Of a stretch of DNA of 64,000 nt, positions 26,452 to 34,366 are shown piece after piece (the stretch's first letter is position 1; each line of letters begins with the position of its first letter). The notes beneath the pieces were generated by a model that worked only from the letters and a program-made list of their open reading frames with translations, made no database searches and was not told the origin of the DNA. The DNA comes from VRUE01 sp963702035 (GTDB lineage: Bacteria > Actinomycetota > Thermoleophilia > Solirubrobacterales > 70-9). The stretch lies in the NCBI GenBank assembly GCA_963702035.1, contig OY969700.1, positions 2,356,001-2,420,000 on the forward strand, in the 5' to 3' direction. Position numbers and translations under genes: made by a program.

Positions 26452-26480
26452 AACCCGCTACTCCCGGGACCAACCCGCTA
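26452..26480. promoter_or_regulatory. two direct repeats upstream of the hydrogenase operon
   Basis: AACCCGCTA occurs at 26452-26460 and 26472-26480, 20 bp apart, i.e. two helical turns. The nearer copy is 11 bp from the hyhB start. A dimeric activator or repressor of the operon could bind here. Confidence 0.45.
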
Positions 26481-26670
26481 TGTGGAAAAGTCCCCATCGA
26501 CCTTTCGGTCAAGGACGCGAGACCGGGCGCTGGCCTCTCGGCCGATTTCAGCTCGCCATTCGCATACCTCGCGGCGACCCGAGTTGAACGCCGTGCTGCC
26601 GCGAAGACCGCGCTGGGCGCCGGTCTCGATGGCCTTCGTCATCGCGGCCCACAAACGCACCCCCTGGTCG

Positions 26671-27192
26671 ATGCGCGATGAGAGCAGAGAGCCGGGTAAG
26701 CGCGAATGCGAGAAGCGTGCCGCGGAATATGGGCTGCCGCCGCTGCGCTGGCCGTCGGGATGGCCGGTCGCCAGCTACTCGCTGCCCGCCCTCCGCGCCG
26801 CCCACGTCGCCGCGGCCGCCGGCCGCCTACGCGAGTTCAGTCGCGCCGCCTTCGAGCGCAACTTCGTGGAAGGCAAAGGTCTGGGGACGGAAGCCGACCT
26901 CCGTGCCGTCGCGGAGGCGGTCGACCTCGATCCAGACCGCGTCTTGGCCGAGGTCCTCCGGCCGGAGGTCAAGGAGAAGTTGAAGCTGGAGACCGAGACG
27001 GCGATCCGCGCCGGGGTCTTTGGCGTCCCCACCGTGCTTGTCGGCGAGCAGCTCTTCTGGGGGGACGACCGCCTGGCCGCGGCGGGGGAGGCCTGCGGCG
27101 CCTTCGGGATCGACGCTTGCCCGGGTCCGGAGCGTCGCGAAGTCTACGGCCGGCGATGTTCCTCGACGGCTTCTTCTACCCAATCCGGGTGA
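26671..27192 (+). pseudogene. 5'-truncated DsbA/HCCA-isomerase-like gene
   Basis: The coding part resembles the C-terminal two thirds of 2-hydroxychromene-2-carboxylate isomerase / kappa-GST proteins: AAEYGLPPLRWPSGWPVASY, AFERNFVEGKGL, then AGVFGVPTVLVGEQLFWGDD. The N-terminal thioredoxin strand-helix with the FxxxSPY-type active site is missing. Sequence upstream of about 26700 has no family likeness, though the frame stays open to 26482. It is probably a remnant cut at its 5' end. Its 3' end overlaps the convergent winged-helix gene. Confidence 0.6.
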
Positions 27193-27419
27193 TCTTCGAG
27201 AGTGATCTCGTACAAGGGCTCCGGGCCGTCGGGATCGCCAACCTTCTCGACGAGGCTGAACGATTCGAGCAGTCGCATCCAGTAGCGCACCGTCCGATCG
27301 GAAACGCCGGTCCTGGCGGCTACCTGCGGTATCGCCAGAGGCCCACCGTCACGAAGGCAGCACAGCACGTCCAAGCGCCCGTCGTGCTTGACGATCGCTT
27401 CCAGCCGGGCCGAATCCAC
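27144..27419 (-). CDS. ArsR-like winged-helix regulator
   Basis: A 91-aa protein with IPQVAARTGVSDRTVRYWMR as recognition helix region and a wing near VEKVGDPDGPEPLYEI. It starts at GTG 27419, 18 bp from a strong hairpin. It overlaps the end of the truncated isomerase by 49 bp on the other strand. It is one of five small DNA-binding proteins in this 3.3-kb stretch. Confidence 0.65.
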   Translation of the reverse strand: MDSARLEAIVKHDGRLDVLCCLRDGGPLAIPQVAARTGVSDRTVRYWMRLLESFSLVEKVGDPDGPEPLYEITLEDHPDWVEEAVEEHRRP

Positions 27420-27437
27420 GCTACGGCGGAGAAGTCA

Positions 27438-27480
27438 TGCCCCGGCCGCTCATGGGAGGTGAAGCGGCCGGGGCAGTTTT
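27438..27480 (+). terminator. 13-bp perfect hairpin followed by TTTT
   Basis: TGCCCCGGCCGCT (27438-27450) and AGCGGCCGGGGCA (27463-27475) enclose a 12-nt loop, then GTTTT. On the plus strand it looks like an intrinsic terminator for transcription past the truncated isomerase. It also sits in the leader of the minus-strand winged-helix gene. Confidence 0.6.
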
Positions 27481-27655
27481 GCGGGACGGGGGTCTCGGCC
27501 GGCGATCCGAGGCTGCGACCCGCCAGGTCGCCCCAAAGCCCGCCGCAAGCGCAGAGAGATCGAGCGTGACCGTCCTGCCTTTTGCTCCCTCTCCGACCCC
27601 TGCTCTCATCCCTGCCTTCCCTTTGTCCCGCCGGCCTCCTCTTGAATCCGCAACC

Positions 27656-27685
27656 TAGCATATATGTTATGGCCTATTAGTCGCG
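27656..27685 (+). promoter_or_regulatory. AT-rich promoter region of the XRE gene
   Basis: CTAGCATATATGTTATGGCC is the most AT-rich stretch in this area and lies about 40 bp before GTG 27711. A GGCT-GGTC-AGCC mini-hairpin sits between it and the start. The region 27481-27655 shows nothing else. Confidence 0.4.
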
Positions 27686-27710
27686 GTCGCGGGAGGCTGG
27701 TCAGCCTTCC

Positions 27711-27941
27711 GTGCCGAAACCGACCCTCGCCCAACTTGGAGCCGCAATCCGCGCCTTACGCGAAGAGCGCTCCTTGAGCATCGAAGCCCTTGCCGGCGAG
27801 GCCGAGCTGCACACGGTTTCTGTGTCGCGGATAGAGAACGGCAAGCAGAATCTGACCTGGATGGCCCTGTCGAGCCTCGCCGCCGTGCTCGAGGTGGAGA
27901 TCATCGATCTCGTTCAGCTGGCCACCGAACAACCTGGGTAG
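27711..27941 (+). CDS. XRE-family helix-turn-helix regulator
   Basis: A 76-aa stand-alone HTH_3 domain: LGAAIRALREERSLSIEALA, TVSVSRIENGKQNLTW and ALSSLAAVLEVEIIDLVQLA. Such small proteins act as repressors or antitoxins; no toxin partner is adjacent. It starts with GTG. Confidence 0.8.
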   Translation: MPKPTLAQLGAAIRALREERSLSIEALAGEAELHTVSVSRIENGKQNLTWMALSSLAAVLEVEIIDLVQLATEQPG

Positions 27942-28020
27942 AGCCATCCAAAGTCGCCACGCTCTGCGTTCGCCCTGCGAAGTCTCTGGCGCTGACCAGC
28001 AGTGGGTGCCCGCGCCTCAA

Positions 28021-29250
28021 TCAGTGAGCTTTTGGCGCGTCCCTGGGTGACTCGTATGCAGCCGTCGCGATGTTCATCGCGATCGGGCTGTCGCCGGAGT
28101 CCTTCAGACGTTTCGCCGCCCGTCGCTGCTCATCGTTGATGTAGGCGAGCAGTTCGTCCAGCTCGAGAATCACTTCGCCCCAAGCCTGTCGGTCGAGCGC
28201 GAGAAACGTCAAAGAGACGGATCGATCCGTGCGTGCGTCAAACGTTCCAGCCTGCATCGCCTCCTTGACGTCTCCACAAAGCTGCCGAAAGGCTCGCCAC
28301 CTGTCCGTGTCGTTCGCCGCATCCGCCAGGTTCGGCCGCATGAAGTTGTCGTGGATCACGGGAATGGTCGCGCGATAGAAGTGCTCCGTCGAGCGTTGGT
28401 GAACCGAGGGAGGGACCCTGATCAACCAGCCGACTCTCTCAAGCCTCTTGAAGCGTCGCAGCACACTCTGGTAGCTGGCGTTTTCGAACTCGTGCCCAAA
28501 TGCGCGATAGAACCGTGCGGCGCTCATCGGCCGCAGGTTGAGCTCTTGGACTATCCGCAGGCACATCTCGTCTGCGATTGCAGGGGACAGGCGCGGGTAG
28601 AACTGGCCAGAGGGTTCCTCGCGCGTTACCAACTCCAGTTCAACCCATTCGGACCCGGGTAGCGGCATCTCGAAGCCGATCATGAACACGTCGGCTCGAA
28701 TCAGCTCCTCTCCGGTGTGCGCTGCTCGGAATCGAGAATCGCTCTGGTGCTCGAAAAGGGAGACGAACTGGGCGTTAATGGCTCCGATCACATTCCTCCA
28801 ACCGGCCTCGTCGAGCAGGACCGGCGTGCATAAGAGGTCTCGATACCGGTCCGAGCGTCGCTCTTCCATCGCAGTGCGAAGGACCGGCGCCATCTGGTTG
28901 AAAAGAGCCCAGCTCGACGCGACGCGCAAGGAGTACGGCACCAGCGCCCAGCTCTCGGTGTCGAAGAAGGCCGGTTCAGTCGCTCGGTAGAAGCTTTCCA
29001 CGCGGCCACTCGGGCCCGGCCCGTCGTACATGTGTCTGAGCCACTCATCGCCTTTGAGGCTCGTGAAAATCTTGGCCACCCGCGAGGGGGAGCCGCCGCC
29101 GAACTTGTTGCAGAACTGGGTCGGGCTCATAACCCGGCCGTACAGCTCGGCGACGATCTTCAGTTGGAACTCGACCGCGAAGAGCTTGGAGAGCCGGCGG
29201 AGATGCTCCCTCGGGGACCTTTTGTTGTCCGGAAGGACTTTCGCTGCCAC
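28021..29250 (-). CDS. tandem-duplicated winged-helix regulator
   Basis: A 409-aa protein made of two similar halves. Each starts with a winged helix (LKIVAELYGRVMSPTQFCNK; LRIVQELNLRPMSAARFYRA), then a FYRAT strand (ESFYRATEPAF; EHFYRATIPVI), then a helical segment with a LLDEAGW / ALDRQAWGEVI motif. The family has no established function known to me. The layout indicates internal gene duplication, giving two DNA-binding modules in one chain. It is divergent from a possible peptide gene at 29384, a likely regulatory partner. Confidence 0.6.
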   Translation of the reverse strand: MAAKVLPDNKRSPREHLRRLSKLFAVEFQLKIVAELYGRVMSPTQFCNKFGGGSPSRVAKIFTSLKGDEWLRHMYDGPGPSGRVESFYRATEPAFFDTESWALVPYSLRVASSWALFNQMAPVLRTAMEERRSDRYRDLLCTPVLLDEAGWRNVIGAINAQFVSLFEHQSDSRFRAAHTGEELIRADVFMIGFEMPLPGSEWVELELVTREEPSGQFYPRLSPAIADEMCLRIVQELNLRPMSAARFYRAFGHEFENASYQSVLRRFKRLERVGWLIRVPPSVHQRSTEHFYRATIPVIHDNFMRPNLADAANDTDRWRAFRQLCGDVKEAMQAGTFDARTDRSVSLTFLALDRQAWGEVILELDELLAYINDEQRRAAKRLKDSGDSPIAMNIATAAYESPRDAPKAH

Positions 29251-29272
29251 GGCTACCTCTCAAAGTCGGCAA

Positions 29273-29300
29273 TTGCCTGAGCGAACGCGAAGTCTATAGC
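29273..29300 (+). promoter_or_regulatory. sigma70-like promoter for the short ORF unit
   Basis: TTGCCT (29273-29278), 16-nt spacer, TATAGC (29295-29300). The predicted leader to ATG 29384 is about 77 nt. Confidence 0.4.
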
Positions 29301-29383
29301 CATTCCAAGACGAAACCGAACTCGTTCCTGGACCGGTCGGTGGCCAGTTTACTCGAATTTCTCTTTTCAATGGGAGGTGAAAA

Positions 29384-29443
29384 ATGAAGCTCGCAGCTTG
29401 CCCGATGACGGCGCCGATCCTTTCTCTCAACAAGTTCGGCTAA
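29384..29443 (+). CDS. possible 19-aa peptide gene
   Basis: ATG 29384 is preceded by GGGAGGTGAAAA, an excellent ribosome-binding site at good spacing. The product is 19 residues, MKLAACPMTAPILSLNKFG. It has its own candidate promoter and a 13-bp hairpin 19 bp after the stop, so it forms a compact unit. It is divergent from the double winged-helix regulator. It might be a leader or signalling peptide; nothing in its sequence proves expression. Confidence 0.4.
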   Translation: MKLAACPMTAPILSLNKFG

Positions 29444-29461
29444 GGCTTGCCCCGATCGACT

Positions 29462-29503
29462 GAGCCGGACCCCGAACGTGCTTCAAGAACCGGGGTTCGG
29501 CTC
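29462..29503 (+). terminator. hairpin after the 19-aa ORF
   Basis: GAGCCGGACCCCG (29462-29474) pairs with CGGGGTTCGGCTC (29491-29503), 13 bp with one G-T, loop 16 nt. No T-tract. Confidence 0.5.
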
Positions 29504-29847
29504 GGTCCGTTAGCACAACCGTTCATCGAGCGCAAGCACGTTTAATTACACCACCCGAAATGATCTAGAGGAGTCGATCATTTACCTTCGTCATGAATGA
29601 ATCGCGACTATCTAGCGCAGCAACTAGGTGACGAGTGGTGGGCGGCCGTTGTAGCGAGCGTCCTATGCCCCGTCCAGGTGGCGATTACCGCAGCTGCTCG
29701 GCCCTGTTTCACCTCCCATGAGCAGGACCAGGCGGACCAGATGCCCTGGGCGGTGGGCCGCGTGGCCGCCGCCCAGGGCTCGATAAAGGGGGCGACCGAG
29801 ACCTGGATGGTGGATCGACCGGCCGCCCACACAGGGCTCAGCGGGAG
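29504..29847. other. 344-bp gap with a long hairpin
   Basis: An 11-bp perfect stem GCCCTGGGCGG / CCGCCCAGGGC (29743-29753, 29769-29779) is the only strong signal. An inverted copy of ATGGGAGGTGAA, the motif also seen at 27452 and 29370, lies at 29708-29719. No convincing gene. Confidence 0.4.
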
Positions 29848-30156
29848 ATGGGCATGAGCAATGCGAGCGGCTCAAAGGGGGACGCGATGGACGACGGTTG
29901 CGAGGAGTTCTGGTCAACCCTCCCCGAGAAGGTCCAACATCCCGTTCGTGTGCCGATCGTCGAAGCGCTTTGGCGGATTGGCGAGCCGCTTTCGGCTATT
30001 GAGCTGGTCGATCTTTTCGATGGCCACATAAGCATGTGGGAAGCCGCCTACCATCTGGGCGTTCTTGAAGAACTCGACGTGGTGGAGCCTTTGGATAACG
30101 GCGCATCGCGAAACGACCTCCTTGATCTTCCCCACCGCCTGAAGGATCGAGAATGA
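29848..30156 (+). CDS. small winged-helix protein
   Basis: A 102-aa protein: HPVRVPIVEALWRIGEPLSA, then ELVDLFDGHISMWEAAYHLG as putative recognition helices and VLEELDVVEPLDNGA as the wing. Start could be ATG 29848, 29854 or 29887. It precedes the next winged-helix gene by 10 bp, so they are likely cotranscribed. Confidence 0.6.
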   Translation: MGMSNASGSKGDAMDDGCEEFWSTLPEKVQHPVRVPIVEALWRIGEPLSAIELVDLFDGHISMWEAAYHLGVLEELDVVEPLDNGASRNDLLDLPHRLKDRE

Positions 30157-30166
30157 GGCGAAGGCG

Positions 30167-30448
30167 ATGCAGGGCATGAGCGCTGAGTCCTCGATCCCGC
30201 CCAAATACAACCCTGAACTGGTCGAACAGGCCGTTATGGAAGTTGTCATCGAAGTGCACCCCGCTCTCTTGACAATCGCCGAGCTTTTGTCGAGGGTCGC
30301 CGGCGACCCGCAGGACCGCCGGGAGATCGACACGATCACCTGTGCTGTTCGTGACTTGAAAGGATGGGGCTTGCTCGAGGAGGGCCAAGGCAAGCGGGTT
30401 GAGCCGACCCCGGCCGCTCTGCATCTCGCCGCTCTCTTGCTGCGCTGA
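30167..30448 (+). CDS. small winged-helix-like protein
   Basis: A 93-aa protein with EVHPALLTIAELLSRVAGDP and ITCAVRDLKGWGLLEEGQGK, a winged-helix pattern ending in a short hydrophobic helix (AALHLAALLLR). Starts at ATG 30167 or 30176. Second gene of a two-gene unit with 29848-30156. Confidence 0.55.
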   Translation: MQGMSAESSIPPKYNPELVEQAVMEVVIEVHPALLTIAELLSRVAGDPQDRREIDTITCAVRDLKGWGLLEEGQGKRVEPTPAALHLAALLLR

Positions 30449-30552
30449 CGCCCGGATGCGTCAAGCGCCGAGGGGCCTACGGGCGCCTCCGGGCATCTCG
30501 ACGTTCTCGGGTCGTTCGCCAGTGGGGCGCCGTTCGGGCAGGATCCACGGAC

Positions 30553-31143
30553 ATGAGGTTCACGCGTGCGGAGTTGGAGGAGTTTCGCGGCTGCGAGGTT
30601 GACGATCTCGTCGGGCCGGGGCTCAGGCTGTTGTTCGTCGGCATCAACCCGGGCCTGTGGACGGCCGCGGTCGGGACCCACTTCGCGCATCCCACCAACC
30701 GCTTCTACCCGGCGCTGGCCGCGGCCGGCATCACCGACTACGAGGTCGATCGGGCGGCTGGGATGACCGATGCCGATCGTGCGCATCTCGTGGCGCGGGG
30801 CGTCGGGATCACCAACCTCGTGCGGCGGGCCACGGCGCGCGCCTCCGAGCTCTCGCGCGAGGAGCTGCGCGAGGGTGGCGAGCGGCTGTTGCGGTTCGTC
30901 GCCGATCGCCGCCCCAAGGTCGTCGCGGTCGCCGGCATCTCCGCCTACCGCGACGCGTTTGGCGAGCCCGGTGCGGCGGCCCTGGGCCGGCAGCCGGAGA
31001 CGCTCGACAGCGCGAACCGCTGGTCCGGCGCGGCACTCTGGGTAGTCCCCAACCCGAGCGGGCTGAACGCCCACGAGACCGTCGCGACACTCGCCGCCGC
31101 GTATGCGGCGCCGGCCGGCGAGGCGGGCCTCATCGCGCCGTAG
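30553..31143 (+). CDS. mug: G/U mismatch-specific uracil/thymine-DNA glycosylase (Mug/TDG)
   Basis: A 196-aa protein of the Mug family, which removes U or T opposite G. The catalytic loop is LLFVGINPGLWTAAVG, with the asparagine typical of Mug. The substrate wall is PNPSGLNAHET. FAHPTNRFYPAL and VGITNLVRR are also family-typical. It is monocistronic and convergent with the next remnant. Confidence 0.92.
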   Translation: MRFTRAELEEFRGCEVDDLVGPGLRLLFVGINPGLWTAAVGTHFAHPTNRFYPALAAAGITDYEVDRAAGMTDADRAHLVARGVGITNLVRRATARASELSREELREGGERLLRFVADRRPKVVAVAGISAYRDAFGEPGAAALGRQPETLDSANRWSGAALWVVPNPSGLNAHETVATLAAAYAAPAGEAGLIAP

Positions 31144-31345
31144 CAGGCGGCCCGAACCAGGCGGTCAGGGCGTCGCGGAGCCCCGCGTCGGTTCCGTCTC
31201 CGACCCAGGCGACGTATCCGCCGGGCCGGATCAGCACGGCGGGGGGAGCGGTGACGGCGCCGGTGCCGCCGACCACCTGGGCCAGCTTCCACCCCAGATT
31301 CACCGCGTCCCCCACACCGAGGCTGAGGCCCTGCCCGCCCGCAGC
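31130..31345 (-). pseudogene. C-terminal remnant of an FAD aromatic-ring monooxygenase
   Basis: The frame reads GQGLSLGVGDAVNLGWKLAQ, the GD-motif region of PheA/TfdB-type hydroxylases, then directly the far C-terminal LIRPGGYVAWVGDGTDAGLR and DALTAWFGPP. About 100-150 residues normally between these are missing and the N-terminus is absent. It overlaps the 3' end of the adjacent membrane protein gene by about 45 bp and the mug stop by 14 bp. Confidence 0.65.
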
Positions 31346-32112
31346 AGGAAGACAGTCGCCTGCACGGCGAGCGCCGCCGCGGTCGCGAGGCCGAAGGCGC
31401 CGGCGGTCGTCGGCGTGGGCAGGGCGATCGTGAGGGTGAAGCAGAAGGCGGCGAAGCCGTAGAAGCCGAGCAGGAAGTTGCGCAGTAGGACGCCGACCTG
31501 GGCGACGCCGCCGTGGGTCTGGGTGAAGACGGCGAGGACGCTGGTGATGATCGGGAACGGCGCCAGGAGGCCGCTGAGGTGGGAGCCGAGGGTGCCGGAG
31601 ACAGCGGGCAGCACGAGCACGAGCCCCAGCGCCGCGAGGGCGCGGGCGGGGAGATCCCACCAGGGCGGCGCGGCGGCCCTGGGGGGCAGCGGGGGCGCGG
31701 CCGGCAGCAGCCGCAGGCCGAGCGCGAAGCAGGCCGCGACGAAGACCAGCGAAAGCGCCGACGGTGGCACGACCGGGCTCAGGACGGCGATGCCCAGCAG
31801 GAACGCGGTCCAGCCGCAGAGCACGGTCGGGAACGGCCCGGCCTTGACCGCGACGCGCCCGTAGACGACCACGAAGGCGGTCAGGGCGGCCAACGCCAGC
31901 AGAGTGCCCGCGGCGGCGTCGGCACCGAACTCACCGCCGTGCAGCAGGGTCTCGACCAGCAGAATCGGCCCGGCGACGACGGGCAGCCCACCGAGCACGC
32001 CTGCGACGGCGACTCCCCAGCGACGACCGGCCAAAGAGACCGCGACCACGCACAGCGGGGCGAGCAGGATCTTCGCGGCCAGCAGCGTCACCGCGGCAGG
32101 CTCGCAGATCAC
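31300..32112 (-). CDS. conserved hypothetical membrane protein (about 8 TM)
   Basis: A 270-aa protein with two repeated halves of hydrophobic helices. Each half has a GLPVVAGPILLVE- or AVSGTLGSHLSGLLAPFP-type loop. It looks like a known but unnamed family of small transporters. Its last ~15 residues run into the monooxygenase remnant, so the natural C-terminus may have changed. Confidence 0.7.
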   Translation of the reverse strand: MICEPAAVTLLAAKILLAPLCVVAVSLAGRRWGVAVAGVLGGLPVVAGPILLVETLLHGGEFGADAAAGTLLALAALTAFVVVYGRVAVKAGPFPTVLCGWTAFLLGIAVLSPVVPPSALSLVFVAACFALGLRLLPAAPPLPPRAAAPPWWDLPARALAALGLVLVLPAVSGTLGSHLSGLLAPFPIITSVLAVFTQTHGGVAQVGVLLRNFLLGFYGFAAFCFTLTIALPTPTTAGAFGLATAAALAVQATVFLLRAGRASASVWGTR

Positions 32113-32128
32113 TGACCGGGGCGAACCC

Positions 32129-32190
32129 GACTGTCCCGAGTGGTCGTTTGACCCCCCTATGCATGGGTCAAACGACCACTCGGCACAGTC
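32129..32190 (-). terminator. 24-bp hairpin between two minus-strand genes
   Basis: An 18-bp perfect stem, CGAGTGGTCGTTTGACCC (32137-32154) with its inverse at 32165-32182, is extended by GACTGT/ACAGTC outside a 2-nt mismatch. The loop is 10 nt. It lies 44 bp past the SHOCT gene stop and just upstream of the membrane protein start. Its length exceeds ordinary terminators. Confidence 0.65.
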
Positions 32191-32233
32191 GTGCCCCGTC
32201 GGCGATCACGGCTGTCGCCTTGGAACCAACCGT

Positions 32234-32509
32234 CTAGCCGAGGATCTTCGCCTTCTGGGTGGCGAACTCTTCCTCGGTCAGGATGCCCTGGTCTTTGAGC
32301 GCGCCCAGTTCTTTGAGCTGCTCGATCGTCGACTGCTCCGCCGGTGGAGCGGGCGCCGGGGGCGGGGCGGCCTGCTGTTCGGGGGCCTGCTGCTGTTCTT
32401 CCTGCCCTTGCCAGCGCTGTGCCTGACGTCGGGATACGCGGTTGCTCACGGTCGTCGCGGTTCCGGCGATGACCGCCGTGCGCGCTACGCCTCTCAGTAG
32501 TCCTGGCAT
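32234..32509 (-). CDS. SHOCT-domain small protein
   Basis: A 91-aa protein starting at ATG 32509 behind GAGGAGGAACG. The N-terminus (LLRGVARTAVIAGTATTVS) may sit in a membrane, the middle is Q/P/A-rich linker, and the C-terminus is a SHOCT domain: IEQLKELGALKDQGILTEEE followed by FATQKAKILG. SHOCT domains mediate oligomerisation. It follows the DUF6325 gene closely. Confidence 0.85.
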   Translation of the reverse strand: MPGLLRGVARTAVIAGTATTVSNRVSRRQAQRWQGQEEQQQAPEQQAAPPPAPAPPAEQSTIEQLKELGALKDQGILTEEEFATQKAKILG

Positions 32510-32524
32510 CGTTCCTCCTCCTTG

Positions 32525-32967
32525 GTTATCGGGCCGACTCGGCGGCGTCGAGGGCGGCCAGGACTGCGTCGAACAGGTATGCGCCCGCTGGCGACCAGCT
32601 GGCCGCCTGAGCCGCGGACGGCGGTCGCGAACGGCGCCGCCCAGCTGTTCTCGTAGACGAGCAGCGCCGCCGAGGTGCCCGGTTCGAGCGCCTGCGCCGC
32701 CTCGCCGATGTCGTCGTCGGAGAGCAGGCCCGACGAGGCGCCGGCGAAGAGCGCGAACTCCGCGACCTGCTCGCCCAGCTCCGATAGCTCGAGGCCGACC
32801 ACCGAGCCCTCCTCGTCCTTGGTGATGAAGGCGAGGTCGAGGATGCGGATCAGACCGCGGTCGACGAGGTCGATCAGGTGTGGAACGGCTTCGCCATTGG
32901 GTTGGCGACCTGGCCACTCGACGATGATGTAGTCGATCGGCCCCATCTCGATTGCATCGGCGTTCAT
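32525..32967 (-). CDS. DUF6325-like protein, probable 3' frameshift
   Basis: Starts at ATG 32967: GPIDYIIVEWPGRQPNGEAV, HLIDLVDRGLIRILDLAFIT, LLVYENSWAAPFATAVRGSG. This resembles DUF6325/DUF1269 proteins. Near 32566 one base seems missing: the current frame runs into basic nonsense ending at 32494, while the +1 frame gives FDAVLAALDAAESAR and a stop at 32525, just before the SHOCT ribosome-binding site. Corrected length is 147 aa. Confidence 0.65.
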
Positions 32968-33103
32968 GTACGACTCCCCGGTAGGCGACAGCTTTTGCGC
33001 TCGACGACTTTTACCAGTAGTTGGACCTCTCGGTAGTTCGCCGTGCTTGAAATGCGGGATTTCGCCGATGAGCGCGGGGCGCTTGGCGCGGAGAATCCTC
33101 GGC

Positions 33104-34366
33104 ATGGGGCATCGCATCGTCGTCTTGGGGGGTGGAACCGGTGGCACGCTTACCGCGAACCGGTTGCGCAGGCTCTATGGCGAGGAGGCGGAGATCGTCG
33201 TCGTCGACCGCGACGACCGCCACGTCTACCAGCCGGGCCTTCTGTTCGTGCCGTTCGGCCTCGAGAAGCCCGAGGACATCGTGCGCTCGCGCCGCGAGCA
33301 GCTGCACGACGGGATCGAGTTCCGCCTGGCCGAGGTGGACAGGGTCGAGACCGCCGCCGATGCCGTCCACCTGGGGGACGGGTCCTCGCTTCCATACGAC
33401 GTGCTGGTGATCGCCAGCGGCGCCTCGCTCCTCTACGAGGAGACCGAGGGCCTGCGCGGCCCCGGCTGGGGCGAGAGGGTCTTCGGCTTCTACTCGCTTG
33501 ACGATGCGGTGGCGCTGCGCGACGCCCTGGCCCGCTTCGAGCGCGGGCGGCTGGTCGTGAACATGGTCGACATGCCGGTCAAATGCCCGGTCGCGCCGCT
33601 CGAGTTCTGCTTCCTCGCCGACTGGTTCCTGCGCGAGAAGGGGGTGCGGTCGGAGGTCGAGATCACCTACGCGACCCCACTCGACGCCGCTTTCACCAAG
33701 CCGGTCGCCGCCGCTCATCTCGGCGGCATGTTCGCCGACAAGGAGATCGGCCTGGAGACCGAGTTCGCGACCGGTCGCGTCGACGGCGAGTCGGGGACGC
33801 TGGTCAGCTGGGACGAGCGCGAGGTCCCCTTCGACCTGCTCGTCACGATCCCCCTGCACGGCGGCGCCGCGTTCGTCGCCCGCTCGCCGGGCCTCGGCGA
33901 CGAGCTCAACTTCGTCCCGGTCGACATCCACACGCTGCGCAGCAAGGCCGCCGACAACGTCTTCGCGATCGGCGACGCCGCCAGCCTGCCGACCTCCAAG
34001 GCCGGCTCCTCGACCCACTTCGAGGGCGAGACGCTGTGCGCGAACATCCAGCGCCACCTCGCCGGCGAGGAGCTCGAGCCGAGCTACGACGGCCACGTCA
34101 ACTGCTTCATCGAGAGCGGCTTCCACAAGGCGCTCCTGATCGACTTCAACTACGAGGTCGAGCCGCTGCCCGGCCGCTATCCCGCGCCCCACCTCGGGCC
34201 GCTGCCGCTGCTGCGCGAGTCCCGCCTCAACCACCTCGGCAAGCTCGCCTTCCAGCCCCTCTACTGGCACATGCTCCTGCCCGGCCGCGACATCCCAGGC
34301 GTCGGCGCGCGGATGTCGACGCCGGGCAAACAGATGACCGCAAGCGCACAAGGAGGCAACGAATGA
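33104..34366 (+). CDS. sqr: sulfide:quinone oxidoreductase-like flavoprotein
   Basis: A 420-aa flavoprotein. The FAD-binding start is IVVLGGGTGGTLTANRLRRL. Candidate redox cysteines lie in VKCPVAPLEFCFLADW. The second FAD motif is NVFAIGDAASLPTSKAGS. It most resembles SQR/FCSD-type enzymes that oxidise sulfide to polysulfide, with reduction of quinone at the membrane; an NDH-2 role is less likely. It overlaps tusE by 4 bp and leads a three-gene sulfur cassette. Confidence 0.8.
   Translation: MGHRIVVLGGGTGGTLTANRLRRLYGEEAEIVVVDRDDRHVYQPGLLFVPFGLEKPEDIVRSRREQLHDGIEFRLAEVDRVETAADAVHLGDGSSLPYDVLVIASGASLLYEETEGLRGPGWGERVFGFYSLDDAVALRDALARFERGRLVVNMVDMPVKCPVAPLEFCFLADWFLREKGVRSEVEITYATPLDAAFTKPVAAAHLGGMFADKEIGLETEFATGRVDGESGTLVSWDEREVPFDLLVTIPLHGGAAFVARSPGLGDELNFVPVDIHTLRSKAADNVFAIGDAASLPTSKAGSSTHFEGETLCANIQRHLAGEELEPSYDGHVNCFIESGFHKALLIDFNYEVEPLPGRYPAPHLGPLPLLRESRLNHLGKLAFQPLYWHMLLPGRDIPGVGARMSTPGKQMTASAQGGNE

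Noticed and set aside
26478..26660. 60-aa minus-strand ORF upstream of the hydrogenase promoter
   Set aside because: No motif or start signal; probably non-coding.
29597..29857. 86-aa plus-strand ORF
   Set aside because: No ribosome-binding site, runs through a strong hairpin, and has no coding character.
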